Below are positions 10,831-19,981 of a stretch of DNA of 64,000 bases, piece after piece. The notes under the pieces are model-generated. The model ran no database searches, was not told the DNA's origin, and saw only the letters and a program-made list of their open reading frames with translations. How positions within the stretch are numbered: position 1 is the first letter of the stretch; each line of letters opens with the position of its first letter. This DNA comes from Eutreptiella sp. 'Long Island Sound 2002' (taxonomy: Eukaryota; Euglenozoa; Euglenophyceae; Eutreptiales; Eutreptiaceae): NCBI GenBank assembly GCA_964036045.1, contig OZ038382.1:10654235-10718234 (forward strand), written 5' to 3'. Both the position numbers and the translations under genes were made by a program.

Positions 10831-11120
10831 CTAGGTTTGGGGGGCTCCACCAAAGTGTCCATTCAATGCCTCATCGTGCAGGAGTTGGGGGGGCTCAGGG
10901 CTTTCAACACGGTGTGGTGAAGAGGGAGTTGCAATGGCAAACTCCAACCGCTCCTCTGGAACATACTTGTACAAAACCTCTTGACTTCCCAATTTGTACC
11001 CTATAGAGATGTGGCACCCACCTTTTGGACAAGGGCCAACAATAGTGGCTGGCACCCTCTCCCCGGTGGAGCGGTGGTAGTACACAGGCAGCCCAAGGAC
11101 AAGCCAGGGCAACTCTGATT
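10831..11120 (-). CDS. RSTG(E/K)-domain exon or ORF, copy 2
   Basis: The frame reads LPVYYHRSTGERVPATIVGP, then GGCHISIGYKLGSQEVLYKY and VPEERLEFAIATPSSP, and ends at a stop near 10831. It aligns with copy 1 across the whole domain and is the better-preserved form. Upstream, at 11104-11165, a 30-bp block is repeated twice and encodes a repeated S-E-L-P peptide, so the true exon start is unclear. It lies directly beside, but outside, the 9969-10819 element. It could be a host gene exon from which the element copy derived, or a second element remnant. Confidence 0.5.
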
Positions 11121-11166
11121 CAGGCATTGTGGATCTGGGCAACTCTGATCCAGGCATTGTGGATCT
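11104..11166. repeat. Two tandem copies of a ~30-bp unit
   Basis: The block gggcaactctgatYcaggca followed by ttgtggatct occurs twice in a row. It sits at the 5' edge of the copy 2 domain frame. Confidence 0.85.
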
Positions 11167-12910
11167 GGGGAACAAACAATACCCTAAAAGATGCACGGTG
11201 TGCGCATGGTTCAGGTAACACCCCCTTGGAATTCCCCATTGATAGCTACCCAGTGCCTCAGCATGGCAGCATGTACTAGCATGTACTACCAGACATTCTG
11301 CAATTTCTGCAACACACATGTTTTAAGAATTACCATTGCCGTTGCAATCACCAGTTCTTGTTGCCATTTGGAATTTACATTTGACCACAGCAGTTTTTCA
11401 TTGCCATTCCAAGTTCCACTACCATTGTCAATGCCATTACCCAACACTGGGCTGGAGAGATCCCATCTGGGGCTGCCCCTAGTGGTAGGGTTGGCAGAAG
11501 ATGCCCCTAATAGTCTTCTGTGCGCGCAGCATAACCTTGCTCTCCTTTCTAATTTCTTAGCCGCCTTAGTCTGTGACACCCTGCCCACCACAACTACCCC
11601 ACTGTCAACTGCCTTTGTTTTCTCATCAAACAGCGACTGTCAGTTGTTTGTGGTGAAAAATAGGGCAAAGAAAGCAGTATCTGTGCTAACACAAGGGACC
11701 ATCTTACATCATCCTGGGCTAGTACTATGCTCCGCCCCACCCCGGCAAATTTCCCTTCGGTACAACTGAACCCCAGTTCGTACAACTGGCCGCTCTGTAC
11801 TTGAGCTGGCCCATTCTCAGAACAACTGGCCACCTTTGACTGGGGAGTGTCACGTGCCCCCAAGGCAATGTGACCCGAAGCGTAGCATACCAACTACAAA
11901 CTTGCTGGAGTTAGGTTACTAGTCAAAGGTGTTGGTCGCTCACAGCCTTCCCAAATAGAGCGAGGATTGTTGCACTTGTGCACCATAGGTGGCTTCCAGA
12001 GGCTTTTCTCTCCCCTCTACCTCACCCCGCTTGGGTAATTAGTAATTAGTAACAAGAGCGGCCCCCATACCCTTCCCCCATCTGCCGCAGTCACAAACCA
12101 CCTGCTGCGCATCTCCCTCCAAAAACCTATTCTGCGGATCTCATTAGCCACTACCACACACCCCATTGGGATGCAACGTCTAGGTAAGGACAGGTATCAC
12201 CCCACTGATGTGCAACACAGTCACAGAAATAAAGCAGCGAGGCTTGTGCCATGGTCTAGGCAGCGCTCTGTGAAGGCCATTGACCAGACACCTACATGGA
12301 GTCTATCACACTCTCATGCTGGTGGTCTGCACCCTGGTACATCTGAGGCAAAGTGCACACAGATGTACTTGAAGACAAGCACAACCACGAGTGCAACTTC
12401 GACACAGCTGCCAAACGTGCTGGGACGCAGTGAGGTAGAACTTCTGCAAAACAATATATATAGGTTGTCGAAGATTTCATATCAAATGGCACTGGCATAG
12501 ATAATAAGCACAATCAAGTGGTTGACTCGATTGTTCAATTGTAATAGCGAGGTGGACAACCCCAAAGTGGCGCGCGGGAAAGCGCAGCAAAAAGACAACG
12601 GTGGTACAAAGAGTGTTGCAGCACACAGCCTCTGCTTTGCGGTCAGCCACGCTCTCTGAACCTTCGCTCAGCAAAGCTTGGGTCAGAATCCACGCTGTAC
12701 AAAGACCACCTAAAATAGCTTGGCTTCCAAGCATGGAGAGGCCCACTCAGCCATTGTAATTTGGGGTCGATATTTCGCGAACAGTCACCAGTTGGTCCTT
12801 GCACTTGTCGCATGGACTCAGGGAAGAAGGCAAGCGGACGGAACTATCACAATCTGCAAAACAAATATGTGAATAAAGAAAATGTGAAGCGAAAAATTCT
12901 TAAAAAAAAC
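11167..12910. other. Spacer without recognised gene
   Basis: Several open frames of 70-190 codons occur (for example plus 11191-11769 and plus 12171-12500), but none shows a family motif or clear exon borders. They may be chance. Confidence 0.45.
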
Positions 12911-13150
12911 AAAAAAAGAGCTGTTACGCGGGGAACCAGGCACAGGAACCAGCGCACCATAGTGGTGGGCTGTTCAGAGCGCTGAGGGCTCTACTCCGAC
13001 GGCGCAACATCGTAGCCTTCTTGAAATGGGTGAATCAGCAAGCATATGCAACGAACGGGTTATAACACAATAAAAAAAAGAGCTGTTACGCTGAGCGCTT
13101 TGCGACGGCGCAACATCGTAGCCTTCTTAAAACGGGTGAGTCAGCAAGTA
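12911..13150. repeat. Tandem duplication, ~160-bp period
   Basis: An A-rich start followed by agagctgttacgc, then gacggcgcaacatcgtagcc and ttcttRaaaYgggtga, occurs at about 12914-13040 and again at 13073-13146. The second copy is shorter. It lies just downstream of the LCIB-ankyrin gene on the minus strand and may be in its 3' region. Confidence 0.8.
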
Positions 13151-13204
13151 GAGTCTGGGCGAAATATTGTCCCCTTTGGGAGGCGGAGATGAATCCATCG
13201 GTGC

Positions 13205-15307
13205 TTACCCTAACCCTGACCTGGAGCTGTGAGTCCCGGCGAAGAACGCCGCCTTGTCCTCGTCATTGTCGTCCACCAGGTCCCAGTACCCACGGCGCTT
13301 GGCCATCTCAGACAGGGTGTGGCCATCGGTGTCCGTGCCCGCCTTGGTCGCACCAACCGACACCAGGTACCGGGCCACTTGGACGTGGTTGCTGCGCACC
13401 GCAGCCCACAGCGGGCGGTCCCCCTCGCCGTCGTTGGACGTCACCAACCCGGCGGGGCCGAACTGCACGGCGGCCTGCGCCAGCGGGAGATCACCCTCGC
13501 GCGCCGCCCGCCACAAGAACAGCTCGGCCACGTTCAACGGCAGCTCGGCGCCCTTCGCCGCAAGGAGTTCGGCAATCCGCTGGAACCCGCCTGCAACCGC
13601 CTCCTGCAGTGGCCCACGGCCCCGGTGGTCCAGGATCGAAGGGTCGGCCCCGTGGGTCAGCAGGTAGAAGACGATGTCCTTGTGTCCGTTTGCCGCTGCC
13701 GCGTTCAGGACGGTGACCCCGTCCGTGTCCTGCGCGTTCACATCGCTGCCGTCCTCAACCCATTGCGCGACGGCGCGCAGATCCCCCTGCGCCACCACAA
13801 ACATCACCTTGGCCAGGTCGCTGGCGTACAACCCCTGCAGCAGTTCCGTGGCGTCCACCGCCACAAGGTCCTGCACATCAATATCCACCCGAGCGCTGCC
13901 GCGCTTGCGGATGTAGAACACGGCGGGCCAAAAGAAATTGAATCCGTCCGGGCCGTGGACCTGCACGCCCGACACGAAGGCAAACTCCGTGTTGGACAGG
14001 TCCTTCGCCGCCAGGATCGCCTCCAGCTGATCCTCGATCAGCCTCCGCGAGGCCTTGGTCAGCTGCACCAACGTGGGCACCTCGCCGTACGTAAAGTACC
14101 CCAATAGCTGCTGCTTCATCTTGCTGATCTCCAGGTCCGCTGTGTCGAGCGTCGCCGTCATTTTCCCGCTTTGCAGCTCCGCAAGCATCGCCAGCAGCGC
14201 CCCGCAGGCCGCGTTGGTCCCGGCACGGCCGGGCCGGTAGCACTTCCCGACCTCCCCTCGGTCGCCGATGGCGATGTGCGGCGCGGAGATGAACACGTAG
14301 CGCTCCACGCCGTCGGGGCAGACGGGCGCGTGCGCCATCCCCGCGCCCATTCCCGTCGTGCCAATGTTCACCATCCCGGCAATGGACCCCATCGAGAAGG
14401 ACTGGCCCCAGAGCTCATCCACGTTTTCCGCCAAATCACGAGTGAACTCGTCGCGGCACAAAGCAATCATGGGAATGGCGTTGTCCCGGTTGAGGCCCGC
14501 CGCGTTCAGCAGCGCGGTGGTCTTGGCCAAGAACTCGACCTCGGGCATTGCGCCGGGGAAGTGCTCCTCCAACGCCTCCATGAATTTGGGGTAAGCCTTG
14601 GCGTAGTCGCTGCGGAAACGCGTGCGGATCGACATCGATGGGAGGTATTTCGACGGCAGCTTTTGGTACACCGTTGGGTCCGAGAACGTCGCGGAGCGGC
14701 GCCGCTCCCGCTTCCGGAGGCCAAACAGGCCCCGCGTCGCGCCGAACGTGGCCGCCATAGCAACGACCTCCTCTGGCACAGCCTCGTCCCAGCGGGACGC
14801 GTCCAAGGGCGCGGGCTCGGCACTGCGCTGGAGCAGCCGCCTCAGTCCTGCGAAGAACGCCACGGCCGCAGCCGCCACTGCTGCGAGGGCCGTCGTTGTC
14901 CACGGGGCGACCATGGAACTGGGGCGTCGGGGCGAGCCCACACCCGCAGCAAGTGGCACCCCCGGCGGCTGGCGCTCGGCGGACAGTACCATGTCCGCAG
15001 GCCCAGGCACTGCCTGCCGCGATGCCGTGCCGCGGTAAGCCCCGGCGCCGCGCAGGGCAATCGTGTGCGGGGGCGTATGTGTCGTAGTGGAGGCCGACAG
15101 GGCAGTTGCCGTAGCGGTGGGAGTGGTCATTGCAGCGCTGACGGCGGCAGCCACGCAGAGGGCAGAGGCAGCCACGGCTGCAACGGCTGCCACGCAAGGA
15201 GTAAAGGCGCAGGCCAGGGTCAAAGCCAGCCACCTGGGCAGGGCCAGAGTGCTGTCCATGTGGACCATGGGCCTGGGCAGAAGTGGGGCCCCAGCTTTGA
15301 GGGACAT
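13205..15307 (-). CDS. LCIB-type carbonic anhydrase fused to ankyrin repeats
   Basis: From the ATG at 15305-15307 the protein has 700 residues in one exon. Residues about 234-474 match the limiting-CO2-inducible B (LCIB) family: HFPGAMPEVEFLAKT, AIPMIALCRDEFTRDL, GTTGMGAGMAHAPVC, RYVFISAPHIAIGDRGEVG and GTNAACGALLAML. Likely zinc-site residues are Cys284 and Asp286 (CRDE), His344 (SAPHIAI) and Cys368 (NAACG). LCIB proteins interconvert CO2 and bicarbonate in the algal CO2-concentrating system. Residues about 499-684 form four or five ankyrin repeats (DGVTVLNAAAANGHKDIVFY, GEGDRPLWAAVRSNHVQVAR), which usually bind protein. The N-terminus has a hydrophobic stretch at 25-60, a Thr/Ser/Arg-rich stretch, and a second span at 136-155 (TTALAAVAAAAVAFFAGL) followed by RRLLQR: a class I plastid presequence. 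A strong acceptor (cctgctgtcattcag) ends at 15328, 21 bases before the ATG, and may be a spliced-leader or cis acceptor. Confidence 0.9.
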   Translation of the reverse strand: MSLKAGAPLLPRPMVHMDSTLALPRWLALTLACAFTPCVAAVAAVAASALCVAAAVSAAMTTPTATATALSASTTTHTPPHTIALRGAGAYRGTASRQAVPGPADMVLSAERQPPGVPLAAGVGSPRRPSSMVAPWTTTALAAVAAAAVAFFAGLRRLLQRSAEPAPLDASRWDEAVPEEVVAMAATFGATRGLFGLRKRERRRSATFSDPTVYQKLPSKYLPSMSIRTRFRSDYAKAYPKFMEALEEHFPGAMPEVEFLAKTTALLNAAGLNRDNAIPMIALCRDEFTRDLAENVDELWGQSFSMGSIAGMVNIGTTGMGAGMAHAPVCPDGVERYVFISAPHIAIGDRGEVGKCYRPGRAGTNAACGALLAMLAELQSGKMTATLDTADLEISKMKQQLLGYFTYGEVPTLVQLTKASRRLIEDQLEAILAAKDLSNTEFAFVSGVQVHGPDGFNFFWPAVFYIRKRGSARVDIDVQDLVAVDATELLQGLYASDLAKVMFVVAQGDLRAVAQWVEDGSDVNAQDTDGVTVLNAAAANGHKDIVFYLLTHGADPSILDHRGRGPLQEAVAGGFQRIAELLAAKGAELPLNVAELFLWRAAREGDLPLAQAAVQFGPAGLVTSNDGEGDRPLWAAVRSNHVQVARYLVSVGATKAGTDTDGHTLSEMAKRRGYWDLVDDNDEDKAAFFAGTHSSRSGLG

Positions 15308-15345
15308 GTGGAGATGTACTACCAGCACTGAATGACAGCAGGAGA
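15308..15345 (-). promoter_or_regulatory. Splice acceptor just upstream of the LCIB-ankyrin start
   Basis: On the minus strand a pyrimidine-rich tract (accctctctctcctgctgtc) leads to attcag, then 20 bases to ATG at 15307. This would fit a trans-spliced leader acceptor or the 3' end of a 5'-UTR intron. The sequence alone cannot separate the two. Confidence 0.55.
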
Positions 15346-15547
15346 GAGAGGGTTTGTTGCAGTTTGTAGAAGCAGGTTGCAGTGGAAGGGTTTCGGTATG
15401 CTGCAGATCGTCTTGGGAGGGAGCGCAGTTGTGTGGGTGAGAGTGGAGTGTATATTCCACTGCTCAGAACCGAAGCTCACATCACCTGTAGCGTACACTC
15501 CCCTGTCAGGACAGACAGGGTTGACATGATGATCCCGGGATGGTGAA

Positions 15548-15757
15548 GTTTGGAGGGTGCTTTCCGCCACTGGTGTGGGCATGCTAATACAGGAGCAAGG
15601 TGTCTGGACCCATCATTGGTGCACAGCATTCCCAGCCCCAGCGGACCCATGTGTGGCACTGTGGCGGGCTTTTTTGTTCCATGCCTCTTCCTATGCATGT
15701 CCTGCCCATCACCCTAACAATGGACTCCCACTCCCCTAAACGGGGGGTGGGTGTTAT
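15548..15757 (+). repeat. Dispersed repeat, copy 1 (pair with 21628-21848)
   Basis: A block of about 210 bp is nearly identical to 21628-21848 in the same orientation. It includes gtttggagggtgctttccgc, ttggtgcacagcattcccag and ggcgggcttttttgttcc, and ends at cccctaaacgggg. The two differ by small indels: the second copy has about 18 extra bases (gggcaccaactgggtggg). This is probably a short mobile element. Confidence 0.85.
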
Positions 15758-17100
15758 TTGAGTGAGGAACAAACCTCAAAACCACCAACCACCAAAAACA
15801 TTGCATAAAAATCTGGCATTAAGATGCAAAGAAGAGTCCCTGAGCCGGGAGGAGTGACTTTACTGCATAACCCATGGCATAGGAGGGACCCAAAGCTGGA
15901 GGACTGATGTGGCTGGACAACCCTTGCTGTATCAGGGTCCCGAAAGTGGATGGTAGCCAAGTGGCTACATAACCTCTGGCATATAGGGAACATACTCCCA
16001 TGGCATCAACACATTTCCATTGAATTGATGCACAAAAATGCACTTATGGTGACTGATGCACCCATTACTCTGCATCAAATTCCTGTTGGGGGATAAAAAA
16101 TCACTCAATGTGCGCACCCCCCAAATGTTGCTTCTCAGGGTTGGCGGGCACGTTCTGCCAGGCAGCATCCTGATGCAATGACAACAGGTGCTGTTGTGAA
16201 TTTACTACATAGATATTGTATGGTGTCCGGTCATTTGCACACATCACCATGTTGTAAAATGGAGGAGATGGGGTCAGCAGTTCTTCTTTCCACCCAAAAC
16301 AGGCAAGGCATGTGACATGCCCCCCCCCTTTGTGCAATTACCAACAATGCTTCACCATACGACTAGCAGGTGGTTGTACGACAGTGTTTCAAAAGCAACA
16401 AAAACGCCCAATGACCAGGAGGTGGTCATTGGACAAGCCCATAGAAACAATGCTAGTGCCCTAAACAGGCCATTTGGGGGAATCTTTGCACTGCGCGCTA
16501 TTCTTAGACTATGTTCCCCCCGAAGAGCCCCCAAGCACACCCCTTGGAAACGCCCTAAGAATTAGGTGACCCAAACTGCCCCAGCTCAAGAAAGTTGCAA
16601 ACTACCTTCCCTTCACATAACACACATCATGCACAACTGGAAAAGCCATGAACAGGCGTGGGTTGCACCATTTTTAGCGATGGAGGTTGGGTTGGGGCAA
16701 ACTTGCATGTAACCTGATCCATGAATGCCCTTTCCCTTACGTACATGGTACTCACACGAGCCTTGTATTGGATAATCGGACTTGCTTCAATACTTCCACT
16801 TCCCAATGGAATCTTTGGCCGTCCGATGCATGCTTGTCCCCCTGCGCGGAAATAGCTCTTCGCCACTCTGCAGAGATATAATGTAAAGCATAAACACAAT
16901 CAAGGCAAGAGAGTCGCAAACGGCATTGCGTGTAGTAAAGAGGGCGGAAATGCTATGTCACCCCTGCATTCTCGGGGATCCTCAAACAAAGGGGGACAAA
17001 ATCAGAAGTCAAAACCTCCGCTAGGGGTCACCATGATGCCCCTAGGGGCCCCTAGTATCTCAAAATATGGGTCTCTGGTACGGCCAGACGCCCAAATAGT
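15758..17100. other. Spacer; weak minisatellite at 15850-15990
   Basis: The segment 15850-15990 repeats a phrase of the form (tggct)acataaccc, then ggcataRRgRRac, about three times. It resembles the 29.5-29.9 kb minisatellite. No gene is recognised in the rest. Confidence 0.5.
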
Positions 17101-17155
17101 TGCACTGCGCGCGCACTGCGCTTAAGGCTCCCCCTGACTAGAGGGTGGATGTTGC
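17098..17155. mobile_element. Partial end of the 9969-type element
   Basis: The sequence actgcgcgcgcactgcgctt followed by aaggctccccctga resembles the right terminal region of the 9969-10819 element (accgcgcgcgcaccgcgtct, then gatactccccct). The next bases (agagggtggatgttg) are the approximate reverse complement of those that follow the right end at 10819 (caacatccactctagg). It looks like a rearranged fragment. Confidence 0.4.
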
Positions 17156-17589
17156 ACAAGGCGATTGTTGCGCAAGAGTGGCATGAAGCAAGGGACAACG
17201 AGCTACCTCATGCTACAGGTGTACGGTCATTGCATCCATGTGGTTCCAAATGTTGCCCCGAAAGGTCAGACATGGAAGCAATCAATTCATCATGCGCCGA
17301 AGTACCTGTGAACAACATGCGAAGCAGTGTCCAACTTGCATACCCTGCATGCTTTCAGCAGTTCAAGCGAAACACAAACTGTGAACTGTGCAACTGCACT
17401 GAATAGCTCAGTGAGCAAAGCCCCAACGATGGACCATCCTTTTCGGTGCTATGCTACACTTCGTGTTCGTACATCAAAAATGGCCTGCGGGGACGCTGCT
17501 GTCTTACACAACCCCTTTTGGCGAGCAATACATTGCCCAGACCATGGCATTGCCAATGCAGCCTTCGGAACATTCATGCAGTTGCTTCC

Positions 17590-18135
17590 ACAATGCCGTG
17601 TTCCGGATTCAAACTCAGAGTGTGCAGTGCAGCGGCATCCTTCAGCCCTACAAGGGGTTGTGCACCACTGGCTTTCACCCTGTTCCTACAAAGATTCAAA
17701 AGCAAAGTCTGCCTTCAGCCCTGCAAGGACTTGCAACTGGGCCTGCGGTGTTGCACACAGCTGCACACCACTGTCTCCAATTTGAGGTACCTAAGATTCA
17801 AATTCAAATTTGCAGTGCAGCCAGCAGCGTCCTTCAGCGCTGCAAGGGCTTGTGCACCACTGTGGTCCAATTGGTTAGCCATAAGGTTCAAAGTCAGAGT
17901 GTGCAGTGCAGCGGCATCTGCAAGGGCTTGTGCACCGCTAGCTTTCACCCTGATCCTGCAAAGATTCAAACTAGAGTCTGCAGTGCAGCTGCATCCTTGA
18001 GCCCTGCAAGGGTTTGCGCACTACTATCTCCAACTTTCTTTCTACAAAGATTCAAGGCAAGAGTTTGCAGTGCAGTGGCATCCTTCAGCCCTGCAAGGGC
18101 TTGCACACCACCAGGGCCTAGGTGTTCCAGACCTA
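17590..18135 (-). pseudogene. Leucine-rich-repeat array, broken
   Basis: On the minus strand this stretch repeats the 28-residue unit of the LRR gene at 18961-19981 (G-A-Q-A-L-A-x-L-K-D-A-A-A-L-H-T-L), giving about six or seven units. The frame is broken. At about 17970 one base is missing relative to the unit (LQTLV then stop, with the frame resuming at NLCRIRVKASGAQALA). One unit lacks the G-L-K codons, and the lower end drifts into C-T-A-N-L-N-L. It is probably a decayed paralog or the relic 3' part of the same gene family. It is separated from the intact array by about 820 bp that contain the short element at 18545. Confidence 0.7.
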
Positions 18136-18544
18136 TGTGAGGTGTTTTGCGATTTATTCCTGCGAAAAATGTTTCTTGCCTATCTTGCTTTTGGTTGACT
18201 GAGGCGAAATGCTGTTCTTATTTTTGCTTTTTTTTTTTTTGCGTTTGTCCTCCTTTTTTGGGTTTCGTTTCTTTCATTTTGGTGCCCATGAAAAGAATCT
18301 AGGGTAGCTTGGACTCTGGGATTGCAGCCCATACCTACACAGGCACAAAAATGTGGATCAATCGAATTGGGGGTTGCATTCAATCACTGAAGCATACAGA
18401 CCAACGATCAAGAGTACCGGATGATTCATGTCTACCAGTGTTTCACTAAACCACTTTGTGAATTCGTCGATATTAGTGCACATGGTACATCAAATGCGCA
18501 AACGACGGATGAATTCTGGATACACCTCCCCAACAAGGCATTGG

Positions 18545-18742
18545 TGTGGTATCACACCGCACACACACTGCGTCAGGTATTTGAAAAAATTCTCTAGGAA
18601 ATGGTCCACTAGGGGAGGAGTTCTAGATGGTACCTGATGGGCTCTGAAGCGTTACCACTTTCCCCTGGTGGGCTTTGGATTGTTGCGGATACGGAACAGC
18701 CCCGGTACCCGCACCACGCACACACCGCATCTGACACTCTCC
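18545..18742. mobile_element. 198-bp deletion derivative of the 9969 element
   Basis: Left part (18545-18670) and right part (18671-18742) match the two ends of the 851-bp element, with about 650 bp of middle absent. Shared landmarks are caggtatttga, ctctaggaaatggtc, gaggagttctagatggtacc, then atacggaacagccccggtac and gcaccacgcacacaccgcat. The hexamer CATTGG stands at both flanks (18539-18544 and 18743-18748), a possible target-site duplication. This fits a MITE-like non-autonomous element. Confidence 0.7.
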
Positions 18743-18960
18743 CATTGGGGCATTGGAGAGAACCAGAGGTGGTTGGGAAGAAGCAGAGGCTGTTGGAGTC
18801 CCTATGAATGCCCGCATGAACCCGTGGGGGACTCCTGAACAGCCGTTGTGCTGTCGACCAGCTGAATCACCATGGCTACAACTTCACATAACATCACAAG
18901 AAAGTGGCTCCAACAAACTTGGGCTACATCCGCTGTACTTGGGCTACAATATATAATCCG

Positions 18961-19981
18961 CTAGACTGTGTTGTCCTCAAGATCCAAGGTCAGAGTGTGC
19001 AGTAGCATCTTTCAACCCCGCAAGGGATTGCGCACCACTGTCTCCCACTTTGTTGTTTGCAAGATCCAAAGTTAGAGTGTGCAGTGCAGCGGCATCCTTC
19101 AGCCCTGCAAGGGCTTGTGCAAAATTGTCTCCCACATTATTGTTCCTAAGATTCAAAGTCAGAGTGTGCAGTGCAACGGCATCCTTCAGCCCTGCAAGGG
19201 CTTGCACACCACTAGGGCCTAAGTGGTTAAATTCCAGATTCAAACTCACAGTGTGCAGAGCAGCAGCATCCTTCAGCCCTGCAAGGGCTTGCGCACCCCT
19301 GCGGCCCATGTTGTTGCCCATAAGATTCAAACACAGAATGTGCAGTGCAGCGGCATCCTTCAACCCTGCAAGGGCTTGCGCACCACCGTCTCCCACATTG
19401 TTGTCCATCAGATTCAAACTCAGAGTGTGCAGAGCAGCAGCATCCTTCAGCCCTGCAAGGGCTTGCACACCACTACCTCCCACATCATTGATCGCAAGAT
19501 CCAAACTGAGAGTGTGCATAGCAGCAGCATCCTTCAGCCCTGCAAGGGCTTGCGCACCACTGTCTCCCACAACATTGCCCCCAAGATTCAAACTCAGAGT
19601 GTGCAGAGCAGCAGCATTCTTCAGTTTTGAAAGGGCTTGCGCACCCCTGTCTGCCACTTTATTGTCCATCAGATTCAAACTCAGAGTGTGCAGTGCAGCG
19701 GCATCCTTCAGCCCTGCAAGGGCTTGCGCACCTGGGTCTGCCACTTTGTTGTACATCAGATTCAAACTCAGAGTGTGCAGTGCAGCAGCATCCTTCAGCC
19801 TTGCAAGGGCTTGCGCACCCCTGTCTCTCACGTTGTTGCACCAAAGATGCAGAGTGTGCAGTGCAGCGGCGCCCGTCAGCCCTGCAAGGGCTTGTGCACC
19901 ACCGGGGCCCACATCGTTGTCGCTAAAATCTAGAATGGCAGTGTGCACTGCTTGCATGTGCAAACCCTTCATCATCAGCAA
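18961..19981 (-). CDS. Leucine-rich-repeat (RNI-like) protein
   Basis: The frame encodes about 12 tandem 28-residue repeats with consensus VGDSGAQALAGLKDAAALHT followed by LSLNLMDN, the ribonuclease-inhibitor type of LRR that builds a protein-binding solenoid. Repeats are very alike at both protein and DNA level, which points to recent unequal exchange. The first repeat is the most diverged (QAVHTAILDFSDNDVGPGGA). The start is uncertain: two ATGs near 19972-19977 (MMKGLHM) would give an almost complete repeat protein, but the exon may instead begin at an acceptor there with more sequence upstream. At the low-coordinate end the last repeat changes frame: GLKDATAHSDLGS ends at 18977, whereas a shift restores L-H-T-L-T-L-D-L-E-D-N and a stop at 18961. 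The intended end is therefore probably 18961, with a small indel. Confidence 0.8.

Noticed and set aside
13178-13215. Telomere-like cctaaccctgacc at the end of the LCIB-ankyrin gene
   Set aside because: Fewer than two imperfect repeat units; it falls within the last codons and stop of the gene.
13189-15335. Plus-strand frames of up to 386 codons opposite the LCIB-ankyrin gene
   Set aside because: They are antisense shadows of a GC-rich coding exon whose minus frame has clear domains.
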